Assembly (NCBI GenBank): GCA_003477185.1
Contig: DMTJ01000572.1
Span: 1-11,735, forward strand
Reading direction: 5' to 3'
DNA length: 11,735 bases
DNA from: Lentisphaeria bacterium
GTDB taxonomy: Bacteria; Verrucomicrobiota; Lentisphaeria; JABSQK01; UBA12247
Shown: in pieces, positions 6,108 to 11,735 of the stretch
Position numbering within the stretch: position 1 is the first letter of the stretch
Layout of the letters: every line of letters begins with the position of its first letter
Position numbers and translations under genes: made by a program
Notes under the pieces: generated by a model
Seen by the model: the letters and a program-made list of their open reading frames with translations, nothing else
What the model was told of the DNA's origin: nothing
The model's database searches: none

Positions 6108-6602
6108 TCAGCCACTATTTAGCTGATCATCCTCGACCGGCCGAGACTCAACGTCGATCACGCCATCGTCCATAGGCTGCTGCGGGTATTGCGCCCCCCC
6201 GAACGGCGGCGCCCCGAATTGCGGGCCAAACTGCATCTTCACATTGGTCCGGTTCTTGAAGTGGCGCACCAGCCAGGCGCGAAACAAGCCACGCGTCACC
6301 GGGATCAGCAGCAGGAAGCCCAGAGCGTCGGTCACAAAACCCGGCGTCAGCAGAACCAGCCCGGCAGCAAAAATCAACAATGCGTCGAGCGCCTCAGTCG
6401 TCGGAACCCGCCCTGCCGCTAAAGACTCTTGAATCCCGCGCCAAGCACGCGCGCCCTGTCGACGTGCCAGCCAGCTACCGGCGATTCCCGTCAGGACGAT
6501 GACAGCGAAGGTATTGCCCCAGCCAATGACGCTGACCTTTAGGATCAGCACCACCTCAATAGCGGGGACAACAATTAGTGCAGTGAGCAGGTAGAAGAAC
6601 AC
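6108..6602 (-). CDS. fxsA: FxsA family inner-membrane protein
   Basis: FxsA is a small cytoplasmic-membrane protein of unclear cellular role; in E. coli its overproduction relieves F-plasmid exclusion of phage T7. The 164-residue product has the family layout: membrane segments at about 3-24 and 27-46, a cytoplasmic loop (AWRGIQESLAAGRVPTTEAL, 53-72), a hydrophobic stretch at 72-103 with the hallmark LLTPGFVTDALGFLLLIP, and a Gln/Gly/Pro-rich acidic tail. I chose GTG 6602 because FFYLLTALIVVPAIEVVLIL aligns with the family N-terminus. The in-frame upstream residues (RCGCSLSVRSRP) look non-coding and overlap a small ORF in another frame. No strong ribosome site is seen. The stop is followed by about 60 bp before the brnTA promoter region; I see no terminator there. 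Confidence 0.9.
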   Translation of the reverse strand: MFFYLLTALIVVPAIEVVLILKVSVIGWGNTFAVIVLTGIAGSWLARRQGARAWRGIQESLAAGRVPTTEALDALLIFAAGLVLLTPGFVTDALGFLLLIPVTRGLFRAWLVRHFKNRTNVKMQFGPQFGAPPFGGAQYPQQPMDDGVIDVESRPVEDDQLNSG

Positions 6603-6609
6603 TCTTGGC

Positions 6610-6714
6610 CTACTGCGAACGCTGAGACTGCACCCGCACCGGCACTGGGCTGGGCGCCGGCGCAAAAGAAAAGGACCGAATAAAGAGTTCGAGCAGTGCG
6701 ATGAAACGAATCAT
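6610..6714 (-). CDS. Possible 34-residue leader peptide upstream of fxsA
   Basis: ATG 6714 opens a 34-codon frame, MIRFIALLELFIRSFSFAPA then a Pro/Val stretch and a basic Gln/Ser tail, ending at TAG 6612-6610. AGGA lies about 10 nt upstream. The N-terminal 18 residues could form a short membrane helix. The stop is 7 nt before the fxsA GTG, so its translation could help ribosomes reach fxsA, which lacks a clear ribosome site. I do not recognise the peptide; it may be a conserved leader or chance. Confidence 0.35.
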   Translation of the reverse strand: MIRFIALLELFIRSFSFAPAPSPVPVRVQSQRSQ

Positions 6715-6818
6715 GGTGGGACATCCTGAATGGGGCTGAGAGAGATACCGCTATCTTGCGACGTGACGTAAGACAGCGTATTCATGCCGATTGTTCACTT
6801 GCCCCAGAAAACAGCTGG

Positions 6819-6846
6819 TTGCCGCGGGTAGAAACTCAGTTACAGT
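6819..6846 (+). promoter_or_regulatory. Possible promoter for the six-gene operon
   Basis: TTGCCG (6819-6824) and TACAGT (6841-6846) are 16 nt apart. Transcription starting about 7 nt after the -10 box would begin at or next to the ATG at 6853, giving a nearly leaderless mRNA. There is no ribosome site before that ATG, which agrees. Confidence 0.35.
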
Positions 6847-6852
6847 TAGCGG

Positions 6853-7401
6853 ATGCATACGCGCACCTTTATCATCGCCTGCGTCTTGTTGGGCATTCTT
6901 GTGTTCCTGGCCCTTCAGAGACAGAGCCAACCCGTGGTCGCGCCGCAGGCGGCCGAGGAGAAGCCAGCTCCCAAGCCGGTGGCCGCCGAGCATGTGGTCC
7001 GCCAGCCCACCAGTAAGGCCACAGATAGCCCCGGAGCCACTTTTCTGCTGGAAGGCTATGCGGACCCCAAACGCACGATCGTCGACGACCTCAAACTGGT
7101 CGACCACGTCTTCCGCGAGTATCAGGTCGCCTTCCGCGGGAATCCAGTCGGGACCAACGCAGAGATCATGGCCCGGTTTCAGGGACATAATTCACGCAAG
7201 ATCGTATACGTACCTGAGCAACACACCTACATTAATGCAGCGGGAGAACTGCTGGATCGCTGGAGCCGTCCGCTGTTCTTCCACCAACAATCCTCGCACC
7301 TAATGGAGATCCGCTCCGCTGGACCGGATGGCAGCCATTGGACCGAGGATGACATCGTTTTCCCGCCCCCTGAGCCCGAGCCCCCTGAAAAAACGCCCTA
7401 A
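6853..7401 (+). CDS. Membrane-anchored protein with GspG-like tail motif
   Basis: The 182-residue product has an N-terminal hydrophobic segment (about 5-21), an Ala/Pro/Lys linker (28-60) and a soluble domain (about 61-170), so it is probably anchored with the domain in the periplasm. Near the end, MEIRSAGPDG (151-160) followed by TEDD (164-167) resembles the Ca-binding C-terminal motif of type II secretion pseudopilins (RSAGPDGxxxTxDDI). It lacks the prepilin peptidase site (G-F-[ST]-L-x-E), so it is not an ordinary pseudopilin. GNPVGTNAEIMARFQGHN (97-114) and AAGELLDRWSRPLFFH (129-144) look like conserved blocks. I recognise no function. It is the first gene of the run, and the aminotransferase ATG follows its stop by 4 nt. 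Confidence 0.75.
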   Translation: MHTRTFIIACVLLGILVFLALQRQSQPVVAPQAAEEKPAPKPVAAEHVVRQPTSKATDSPGATFLLEGYADPKRTIVDDLKLVDHVFREYQVAFRGNPVGTNAEIMARFQGHNSRKIVYVPEQHTYINAAGELLDRWSRPLFFHQQSSHLMEIRSAGPDGSHWTEDDIVFPPPEPEPPEKTP

Positions 7402-7405
7402 AATC

Positions 7406-8518
7406 ATGTCTGTACCTGCTCCCCTGAATCCCGGTCAACGCGTCCTGATGGGCCCTGGTCCCAGCGACGCCAATCCTCGTGTATTGAGGGCCATGGCCAC
7501 GCCGCTCATTGGGCATTTGGACCCGGACTTCATTCAGATCATGGATGAGATCAAGGACATGCTGCGCACAGCGTTTCGGACCCAGAACGAGCTAACGATC
7601 CCGATCTCAGCGCCTGGCAGCGCTGGCATGGAGACTTGCCTGGTGAATCTGCTTGAGCCCGGCGATCGCGCGATCGTCTGCGTCAACGGCGTGTTTGGCG
7701 GACGCATGGCCGACATTGTCGAGCGCTGCGGCGCGACCGCAATCCGAGTCGAGGCCGAATGGGGCCAGCCGATCGCCCCCGAGAAAGTAGCAGACGCGCT
7801 GGCTGCAAACTCTGCAAAGCTCGTTTGCATCGTCCATGCCGAGACGTCGACCGGCGTGCTGCAACCACTGGAAGAGATTGCGAACCTCGCACATGAGCAC
7901 GAAGCGCTCATCGTGGTAGACACAGTCACATCCTTCTGCGGATCCGCGCTGGAAGTCGACGCCTGGGGCTTGGACGCCGTCTACACGGGGACTCAAAAGT
8001 GCCTAAGCGCGCCTCCCGGAATCTCGCCGGTCACGTTCAGTGAGCGCGCGGTAGCGGTCATGGATGCGCGCAAAACGAAGGTCCAGAGCTGGTTTCTCGA
8101 TCTGTCGATGGTGCGGAACTACTGGACAGGTGCCAAACGTGCCTACCACCACACCGCGCCGGTCAGCAGCATGTACGCCCTGCACGAGGCACTGCGCATC
8201 GTCCTCGAAGAAGGACTCGAGCCGCGCTGGAAGCGCCATCAACAGAATCATGTCCTACTTCGCCATGGCTTGCAGGAAATTGGCTTCAAATACCTGGTCT
8301 CACCAGAGTATCGCTTGCCGATGCTGAACGCAGTGCATCTTCCTTCTGGTTGTGAGGATGCCGCACTGCGCGGCGCACTGTTAGATCGTTATGGAATCGA
8401 AGTGGGAGGCGGGCTTGGACAGTTCGCCGGCAAGCTCTGGCGAATCGGCCTGATGGGCGAGAGCTGTACGCCAAACCACGTACACATGCTATTGTCTGCA
8501 CTTCGCTCGTTACTTTAA
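7406..8518 (+). CDS. Alanine/serine-glyoxylate aminotransferase (class V, PLP)
   Basis: The 370-residue protein is a fold-type I, class V aminotransferase of the alanine-glyoxylate / serine-glyoxylate / serine-pyruvate group, which moves an amino group from Ala or Ser to glyoxylate or pyruvate. The N-terminal GPGPSDANPRVLRAM (16-30) and GHLDPDF (36-42) are family signatures. PLP ligands are visible: GSAGMET (71-77), HAETSTG (144-150), Asp172 in VDTVTS, and Schiff-base Lys198 in TGTQKCLSAPPG. Arg346 in WRIGLMG fits the substrate carboxylate-binding position. The start MSVPAPLNPGQRV matches family length; an in-frame ATG at 7328 lies inside the preceding gene. The substrate cannot be fixed from sequence: glycine/serine metabolism or detoxification of phosphoglycolate-derived glyoxylate are the likely roles. 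Confidence 0.92.
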   Translation: MSVPAPLNPGQRVLMGPGPSDANPRVLRAMATPLIGHLDPDFIQIMDEIKDMLRTAFRTQNELTIPISAPGSAGMETCLVNLLEPGDRAIVCVNGVFGGRMADIVERCGATAIRVEAEWGQPIAPEKVADALAANSAKLVCIVHAETSTGVLQPLEEIANLAHEHEALIVVDTVTSFCGSALEVDAWGLDAVYTGTQKCLSAPPGISPVTFSERAVAVMDARKTKVQSWFLDLSMVRNYWTGAKRAYHHTAPVSSMYALHEALRIVLEEGLEPRWKRHQQNHVLLRHGLQEIGFKYLVSPEYRLPMLNAVHLPSGCEDAALRGALLDRYGIEVGGGLGQFAGKLWRIGLMGESCTPNHVHMLLSALRSLL

Positions 8519-8530
8519 GGATCCCAGCCT

Positions 8531-8695
8531 ATGCAACTGCTCTCTCTCACTCTGCTCACTGCCATCTTGGCCGTCGGCTGCATTAAGGTGAAGTCTGACC
8601 CCATTCGAATCGAGCCCATTCAGATTACGATCGACGTCAATGTGAAGATCGATCGCGCGCTGGATGATTTTTTTGATGACCTGGATTCGGAATAG
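8531..8695 (+). CDS. ynbE: YnbE-like outer-membrane lipoprotein
   Basis: This 54-residue gene has a short signal sequence ending in LAVGC, with lipidated Cys17. The mature part, IKVKSDPIRIEPIQITIDVNVKIDRAL, is a run of alternating hydrophobic residues (one or two beta strands), then an acidic end (DDFFDDLDSE). That is the pattern of YnbE. In E. coli YnbE is an outer-membrane lipoprotein that meets the AsmA-like protein YdbH to bridge the envelope for phospholipid transport. The ribosome site AAGGA (8517-8521) overlaps the stop of the aminotransferase gene. The next gene, ydbL-like, supports the identification. No ydbH lies in the window. Confidence 0.85.
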   Translation: MQLLSLTLLTAILAVGCIKVKSDPIRIEPIQITIDVNVKIDRALDDFFDDLDSE

Positions 8696-8703
8696 GAGCT
8701 GGC

Positions 8704-9060
8704 ATGAAACACCTACTACTTACTTTTCTCTTGCTGAGCACGACTACATTCGCCGCCAGCCTCTCGACGATCAAGGCCCAGATGAAGGCCCGTGCTGGGG
8801 AGATTGCAACACTGAAGGCGTCGGGCCACCTCGGTGAGGATGCCAAAGGCCTCCTGAGCGTCCGCACTGCCACACCGGCAGCCACCGCGACCGCGCAAGC
8901 TGAGAATGCGGACCGCAAACTCGTGTACCGCGCACTCGCCGCCAAGGCAGGCGGTAGCGCAGACGCAGTCGGGCAAAGAGCTGCTGCTCGTTACGCAGAA
9001 CGTTCACCGGCCGGCACCTGGCTGCAAGCCGTCGACGGAACCTGGTCCCAAAAGGAGTAG
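8704..9060 (+). CDS. ydbL: YdbL-like periplasmic protein (DUF1318)
   Basis: The 118-residue protein has a clear signal peptide (cleavage probably after TFA, residue 17) and the YdbL pattern: QMKARAGEIATLKASGHLGE (26-45), DAKGLL (46-51), ENADRKLVYRALAAK (67-81), and the C-terminal PAGTWLQAVDGTW (102-114). In E. coli YdbL is proposed to act as a periplasmic chaperone that keeps YnbE from self-assembling and lets it join YdbH. A strong AGGAG site (8694-8698), overlapping the ynbE stop, precedes the ATG. The tight pairing with the ynbE-like gene is the same as in Enterobacteria. Confidence 0.92.
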   Translation: MKHLLLTFLLLSTTTFAASLSTIKAQMKARAGEIATLKASGHLGEDAKGLLSVRTATPAATATAQAENADRKLVYRALAAKAGGSADAVGQRAAARYAERSPAGTWLQAVDGTWSQKE

Positions 9061-9063
9061 CCC

Positions 9064-10533
9064 ATGCACTTTACCAGCGCCTTTCTTGTTGCGATGGTCG
9101 CAACCTTTACTTACGCCCAGAACATGACGCCGGTCTGGGCAGTCATGCCCGACGATCTAGCGCCGAAAGCGATTGATCCAGTCGACCCTGATAATGGGCA
9201 GCTGATCGTCTTCGTGCGCCCGAATCAGTCCGAGGTCGACAATACCTTCCAAGAGGAAGTCCTGCCGGAAGTACGCAAAATTGCCGCTGAAATTGGCACC
9301 GCGCTGCATGTCTGGGATAGCCGCCTTGGCAGCCCTGAGGGAATAACGATCACGCCGAGCATCGTCTTCGAGAATTCCCGCGGGCGCTCGGTGTACCAAG
9401 GCCGTTATCGCAACTTGGACCGCATTCGCACCTTTATTCGTACCTCACGCTACGTGCCCCGAGGCGACAGCCTGCGCGAGTGGTCGAACATTCCAGTCTG
9501 GACCAACGGCCGCGCTCACCTGATCGCACCGATCAAAGTCAGCTCTCTCGGCGGCACACTGCCAGAAGAGTACTGCGAGAAGCTTTGGCAGCAGGACACC
9601 CGCCACTGGGTAGACGAAGGCTTGGTCAAATTCTGGAATAAGGAGACCTATATGCAAGGCTCCACGGACCGGCTGTTCTACATGGATTTCTACCCGTGGC
9701 TCGGCGAGGACGGGACGCTGCATGTATCTGCCTCGCTGTTTTCGCAATTTCACTGCAAGAAGCCAGTCTTCACCACCGGCGACACTCCATTCAAAGGTCC
9801 GTGGAAATACCGGCGCTGGATCTTCCGCCGCGCAGCCCGCGCGCTCGAGGACGCCGTGGCAGTCACCATGGCCGATCCATCGCTCGGCGATGGCTTTGAC
9901 ATTGTCGAGTCCTACATGTGCAAGTTCCGCTGGGCTGCCCTAGCAATGCCCGTGCCTGCCCCGGCAGAGAACGCCCCGCTGGCGGTCGCCCCGAAGCTGC
10001 CCACATCCTACAGAGTTGCGAACTCCTCAAATCTGCCGCCGCAGGTGCAGTTCGCCTTTCCTGCCCCGCTCGATGGCCATCGCGGTGAAGCGCAGGGCGT
10101 CAGCGGTACACTCAATATCCCTGGACTGGACATCAACAAAGCCAGCGGCATCATCACCGTGGACGTAGGCCGCCTCACCATGGGCGACTCTGAGTTGGAC
10201 GCAGTGATTCGCGGCAGCTTGTATCTGGATGCGAAGACGCACCCAAAGGCAAGCTTCGCAATCAAGTCGCTCGTTGCAGAACAGCCTCTGACGTACGGCG
10301 TGCAGGTCCCGACAGAGATGAGTGGCACCTTCACCATGAAAGGAAAGCCGAGCCAGCTGACGCTACCTGGCTTTCTGGAAGCCGTCGTCATGGAGAATGG
10401 CAAGCCCGCCGTCATCCTGACCAGCGGTTTTGACGTGAATCTGAATGACTACGGCATTCCCCCTGCGGACGGACCAGAGCCAGAGAATCACACGCTAAAT
10501 TTTGATATCCGCACGGTTTTCGCTGGACAATAG
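9064..10533 (+). CDS. Secreted protein with C-terminal YceI domain
   Basis: The 489-residue product starts with a signal peptide (cleavage probably after TYA, residue 18). Residues about 45-128 (LIVFVRPNQ, then TPSIVFENSRGRSVYQGRY) read like a thioredoxin-like fold but have no CXXC pair. Residues about 135-290 form a Trp/Tyr-rich middle part that I do not recognise, with only three Cys (171, 231, 286). An Ala/Pro linker (293-310) leads to a YceI-like domain (about 311-489): VQFAFPAP, GVSGTLNI, SGIITVDVGRLTMGDSELDA, SLYLDAKTHPKASFAI. YceI domains are lipocalin-like barrels that bind isoprenoid-type lipids. The AGGAG site (9053-9057) overlaps the ydbL stop region, so the gene is probably expressed with the YnbE/YdbL pair. 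A role in envelope lipid handling is inference. Confidence 0.8.
   Translation: MHFTSAFLVAMVATFTYAQNMTPVWAVMPDDLAPKAIDPVDPDNGQLIVFVRPNQSEVDNTFQEEVLPEVRKIAAEIGTALHVWDSRLGSPEGITITPSIVFENSRGRSVYQGRYRNLDRIRTFIRTSRYVPRGDSLREWSNIPVWTNGRAHLIAPIKVSSLGGTLPEEYCEKLWQQDTRHWVDEGLVKFWNKETYMQGSTDRLFYMDFYPWLGEDGTLHVSASLFSQFHCKKPVFTTGDTPFKGPWKYRRWIFRRAARALEDAVAVTMADPSLGDGFDIVESYMCKFRWAALAMPVPAPAENAPLAVAPKLPTSYRVANSSNLPPQVQFAFPAPLDGHRGEAQGVSGTLNIPGLDINKASGIITVDVGRLTMGDSELDAVIRGSLYLDAKTHPKASFAIKSLVAEQPLTYGVQVPTEMSGTFTMKGKPSQLTLPGFLEAVVMENGKPAVILTSGFDVNLNDYGIPPADGPEPENHTLNFDIRTVFAGQ
9088..9104. repeat. Hairpin with the same arms as the dispersed motif
   Basis: GTTGCGA and TCGCAAC flank TGG in the signal-peptide codons of the YceI-domain gene. 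The arms match the dispersed 15-bp motif, but the centre differs at three bases, so this may be coincidence. Confidence 0.25.
10016..10030 (+). repeat. Dispersed 15-bp palindrome, one mismatch (in YceI gene)
   Basis: TTGCGAACTCCTCAA differs from the full motif by one base (G to T). It is read as V-A-N-S-S (residues 318-322), at the start of the YceI domain. Confidence 0.65.
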
Positions 10534-10535
10534 CC

Positions 10536-11735
10536 CTGCAACAGCCCTGGAGTTTCACGGACGCTGAGGCGTTCCTAGAGGATCTGTGCCGAGGCGGCGT
10601 AAAGCTGGGTCTCGAGAACACCAGCGAGCTGCTGGCTGCGTTGGAGAATCCGCAACGCCAGCTGCCCGCGATCCACGTGGCCGGCACCAACGGCAAAGGC
10701 TCGGTATGCTCGCTACTCTCGGCCGCGCTGACCAGCCAGGGGCTGCGGCCGGGCCTGTATACGTCCCCGCACCTCGTCTCAGTCCGGGAACGCTTGCGAA
10801 TTGGTGGTGAAGCAATCAGCGAAGCCAAGTTTGCGGAGATCGCAGCCGGCATCCGAGCAGACGCCGCACGGCTCTTCCCAGCCGTCGGCCCCACCCCGAC
10901 CTTCTTCGAGTTTCTCACGGCCATGGCATGGCGCTGGTTTGCCCAGGAAAGTGCTAAGTTCGCAATCCTGGAAGTGGGCATGGGCGGCAGGCTGGACTCG
11001 ACTAATGTCTGCGAGCCCGCGATTACGGTGATCACCTCAATCGGGCTGGATCACATCGGCGCGCTGGGCAATACCCTGGCAGAGATCGCGGCCGAGAAGG
11101 CGGGCATTCTCAAGCCAGGCGTGCCATTGGTTTGCGGAGTTCGCAACCCTGAGGCGCGGGAGGTGATTATGGCCAGAGCCAGTGAGCTGCGGGTGCCGGT
11201 CTGGCAGCTGGGTGAGGACTTCGCGGTGTTGGCGACGGAGCCAACGGACGCTGGGCAGCAGGTGCAGCTACGCCTGCCGACCGGGCAATGTACTGCGGAG
11301 ATCGCACTGCGAGGTTCGCATCAGGCAGACAATACGGCAGTGGCAGCGGCGACGCTGGCGCGGCTGGCTCGCCCGACTACCGGGCTAGAGCGAGCGCGTT
11401 GGCCAGGGCGTCTGGAGCAGCTGTCGAACACGGTGTTATTGGATGGAGCGCACAACATGGCTGCGATGCATGAGTTAGTGGCGGCACTTCCCGCGAACGA
11501 GCGCTATGTGGCACTGTTCGCTACGATGATTGACAAGGAGTGGCAGGAGATGTTGGCACTGTTGGCACCGCATCTTTGCGAACTCCGCATCACCCGGGCG
11601 GAAAACCCGCGGTCAGTGGATCCGCAGGTCGTGGCGCTGCATGTGCGGGAGAAGCACCCAGCGCTGCAGGTGGTCACGGAGCCGGACGCCTATGCGGCAG
11701 CCGAGCTGATCGCGCAAGAGCAGCGACCTGCCCTG
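10536..11735 (+). CDS. folC: Folylpolyglutamate / dihydrofolate synthase, partial
   Basis: FolC adds glutamate to (dihydro)folates using ATP, a Mur-ligase-type reaction in the cytoplasm. The 400 codons before the window edge show the family order: HVAGTNGKGSV P-loop (47-57), LYTSPHL (74-80), LEVGMGGRLDSTNV (145-158), IGLDHIGALGNTLAEIAAEK (169-188, the Lys that is normally carbamylated), WPGRLEQL (289-296) and LLDGAHN (301-307). The stop lies beyond 11735. The N-terminus is odd. After the in-frame TGA near 10504 there is no ATG, GTG or TTG before residue 36. Homology asks for a start near CTG 10536 (LQQPWSFTDAEAFLEDL). ATA 10530, overlapping the stop of the preceding gene, is the other option. 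Positions here count from CTG. Coupled re-initiation, or a sequence error, could explain this. Confidence 0.92.
   Translation, partial: MQQPWSFTDAEAFLEDLCRGGVKLGLENTSELLAALENPQRQLPAIHVAGTNGKGSVCSLLSAALTSQGLRPGLYTSPHLVSVRERLRIGGEAISEAKFAEIAAGIRADAARLFPAVGPTPTFFEFLTAMAWRWFAQESAKFAILEVGMGGRLDSTNVCEPAITVITSIGLDHIGALGNTLAEIAAEKAGILKPGVPLVCGVRNPEAREVIMARASELRVPVWQLGEDFAVLATEPTDAGQQVQLRLPTGQCTAEIALRGSHQADNTAVAAATLARLARPTTGLERARWPGRLEQLSNTVLLDGAHNMAAMHELVAALPANERYVALFATMIDKEWQEMLALLAPHLCELRITRAENPRSVDPQVVALHVREKHPALQVVTEPDAYAAAELIAQEQRPAL
10831..10845 (-). repeat. Dispersed palindrome, one core mismatch (in folC)
   Basis: TTGCGGAGATCGCAG is the reverse orientation with one mismatch in the 13-bp core (T to A). 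It is read in folC as part of K-F-A-E-I-A. Confidence 0.45.
11132..11146 (-). repeat. Dispersed 15-bp palindrome, exact reverse copy (in folC)
   Basis: TTGCGGAGTTCGCAA is the exact reverse complement of the full motif. It is read as V-C-G-V-R-N (residues 199-204), a frame and orientation different from the copies in the tetrapyrrole gene. Confidence 0.8.
11294..11320 (-). repeat. Two adjoining degenerate copies (in folC)
   Basis: TGCGGAGATCGCA (11294-11306) has one mismatch to the reverse core. TGCGAGGTTCGCA (11308-11320) has two, yet it forms a perfect TGCGA/TCGCA hairpin. They are one base apart. Confidence 0.4.
11576..11590 (+). repeat. Dispersed 15-bp palindrome, exact core (in folC)
   Basis: TTGCGAACTCCGCAT contains the exact 13-bp core. 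It is read as L-C-E-L-R-I (residues 347-352), not the L/V-A-N-S-A frame used by the plus-orientation copies at 4427 and 5381. Confidence 0.75.

Noticed and set aside
6751..7188. A minus-strand frame of about 145 codons upstream of fxsA
   Set aside because: It overlaps the anchored-protein gene at 6853 on the other strand and has no signal, motif or ribosome site; the plus-strand gene fits better with its operon neighbours.
8908..8919. A further copy of the dispersed motif around TGCGGACCGCAA in the ydbL-like gene
   Set aside because: It is a small palindrome with a different centre and two bases shorter, expected by chance in GC-rich coding DNA.
2886..11590. Reading the scattered motif as a conserved peptide (LANSA/VANSA)
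   Set aside because: Only three copies share that frame and orientation; the folC copies encode VCGVRN and LCELR, so the conservation is at DNA level.

Overview
The window looks like chromosomal DNA from a moderately GC-rich Gram-negative bacterium. An outer-membrane YnbE-type lipoprotein, a YdbL homologue, a periplasmic YceI-domain protein and the style of the tetrapyrrole fusion would fit Verrucomicrobiota (Opitutae-like). That assignment is inference from protein style, not a database match. No rRNA, tRNA or CRISPR array is visible.

Region 1 (1-1383): a left edge with a strong stem-loop, then an IS3-family insertion sequence on the minus strand. Its orfB (DDE integrase) is intact, but orfA carries a nonsense codon and two frameshifts, so the element should be unable to move on its own.

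Region 2 (1384-1922): an AT-tract-rich spacer, then a single-gene unit for a 68-residue lysine-rich protein of unknown function, with a hairpin in its leader and a textbook intrinsic terminator.

Region 3 (1953-5445, plus): hisH and hisF, the two halves of imidazole glycerol phosphate synthase, overlap by 7 nt. They are followed 2 nt later by one long gene encoding porphobilinogen deaminase, uroporphyrinogen-III methyltransferase and uroporphyrinogen-III synthase in one 698-residue chain. The deaminase part keeps its active-site residues but lacks the third domain that normally holds the dipyrromethane cofactor.

Region 4 (5457-6714, minus): a BrnT/BrnA toxin-antitoxin pair with a perfect 12-bp palindrome at its promoter, then an fxsA membrane-protein gene preceded by a possible 34-codon leader ORF.

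Region 5 (6853-11735, plus): a tight six-gene run. It holds an anchored protein with a GspG-like tail, a PLP aminotransferase of the alanine/serine-glyoxylate class, a YnbE-like lipoprotein, a YdbL-like protein, a secreted protein ending in a YceI domain, and folC, which runs off the right edge and has no ATG, GTG or TTG at the expected start.

The most striking structure not explained by the genes is a 15-bp palindromic motif, TTGCGAACTCCGCAA. Its 13-bp core occurs four times exactly and four more times with one mismatch, in both orientations, inside four different genes and in different reading frames. It behaves as a DNA-level dispersed repeat.
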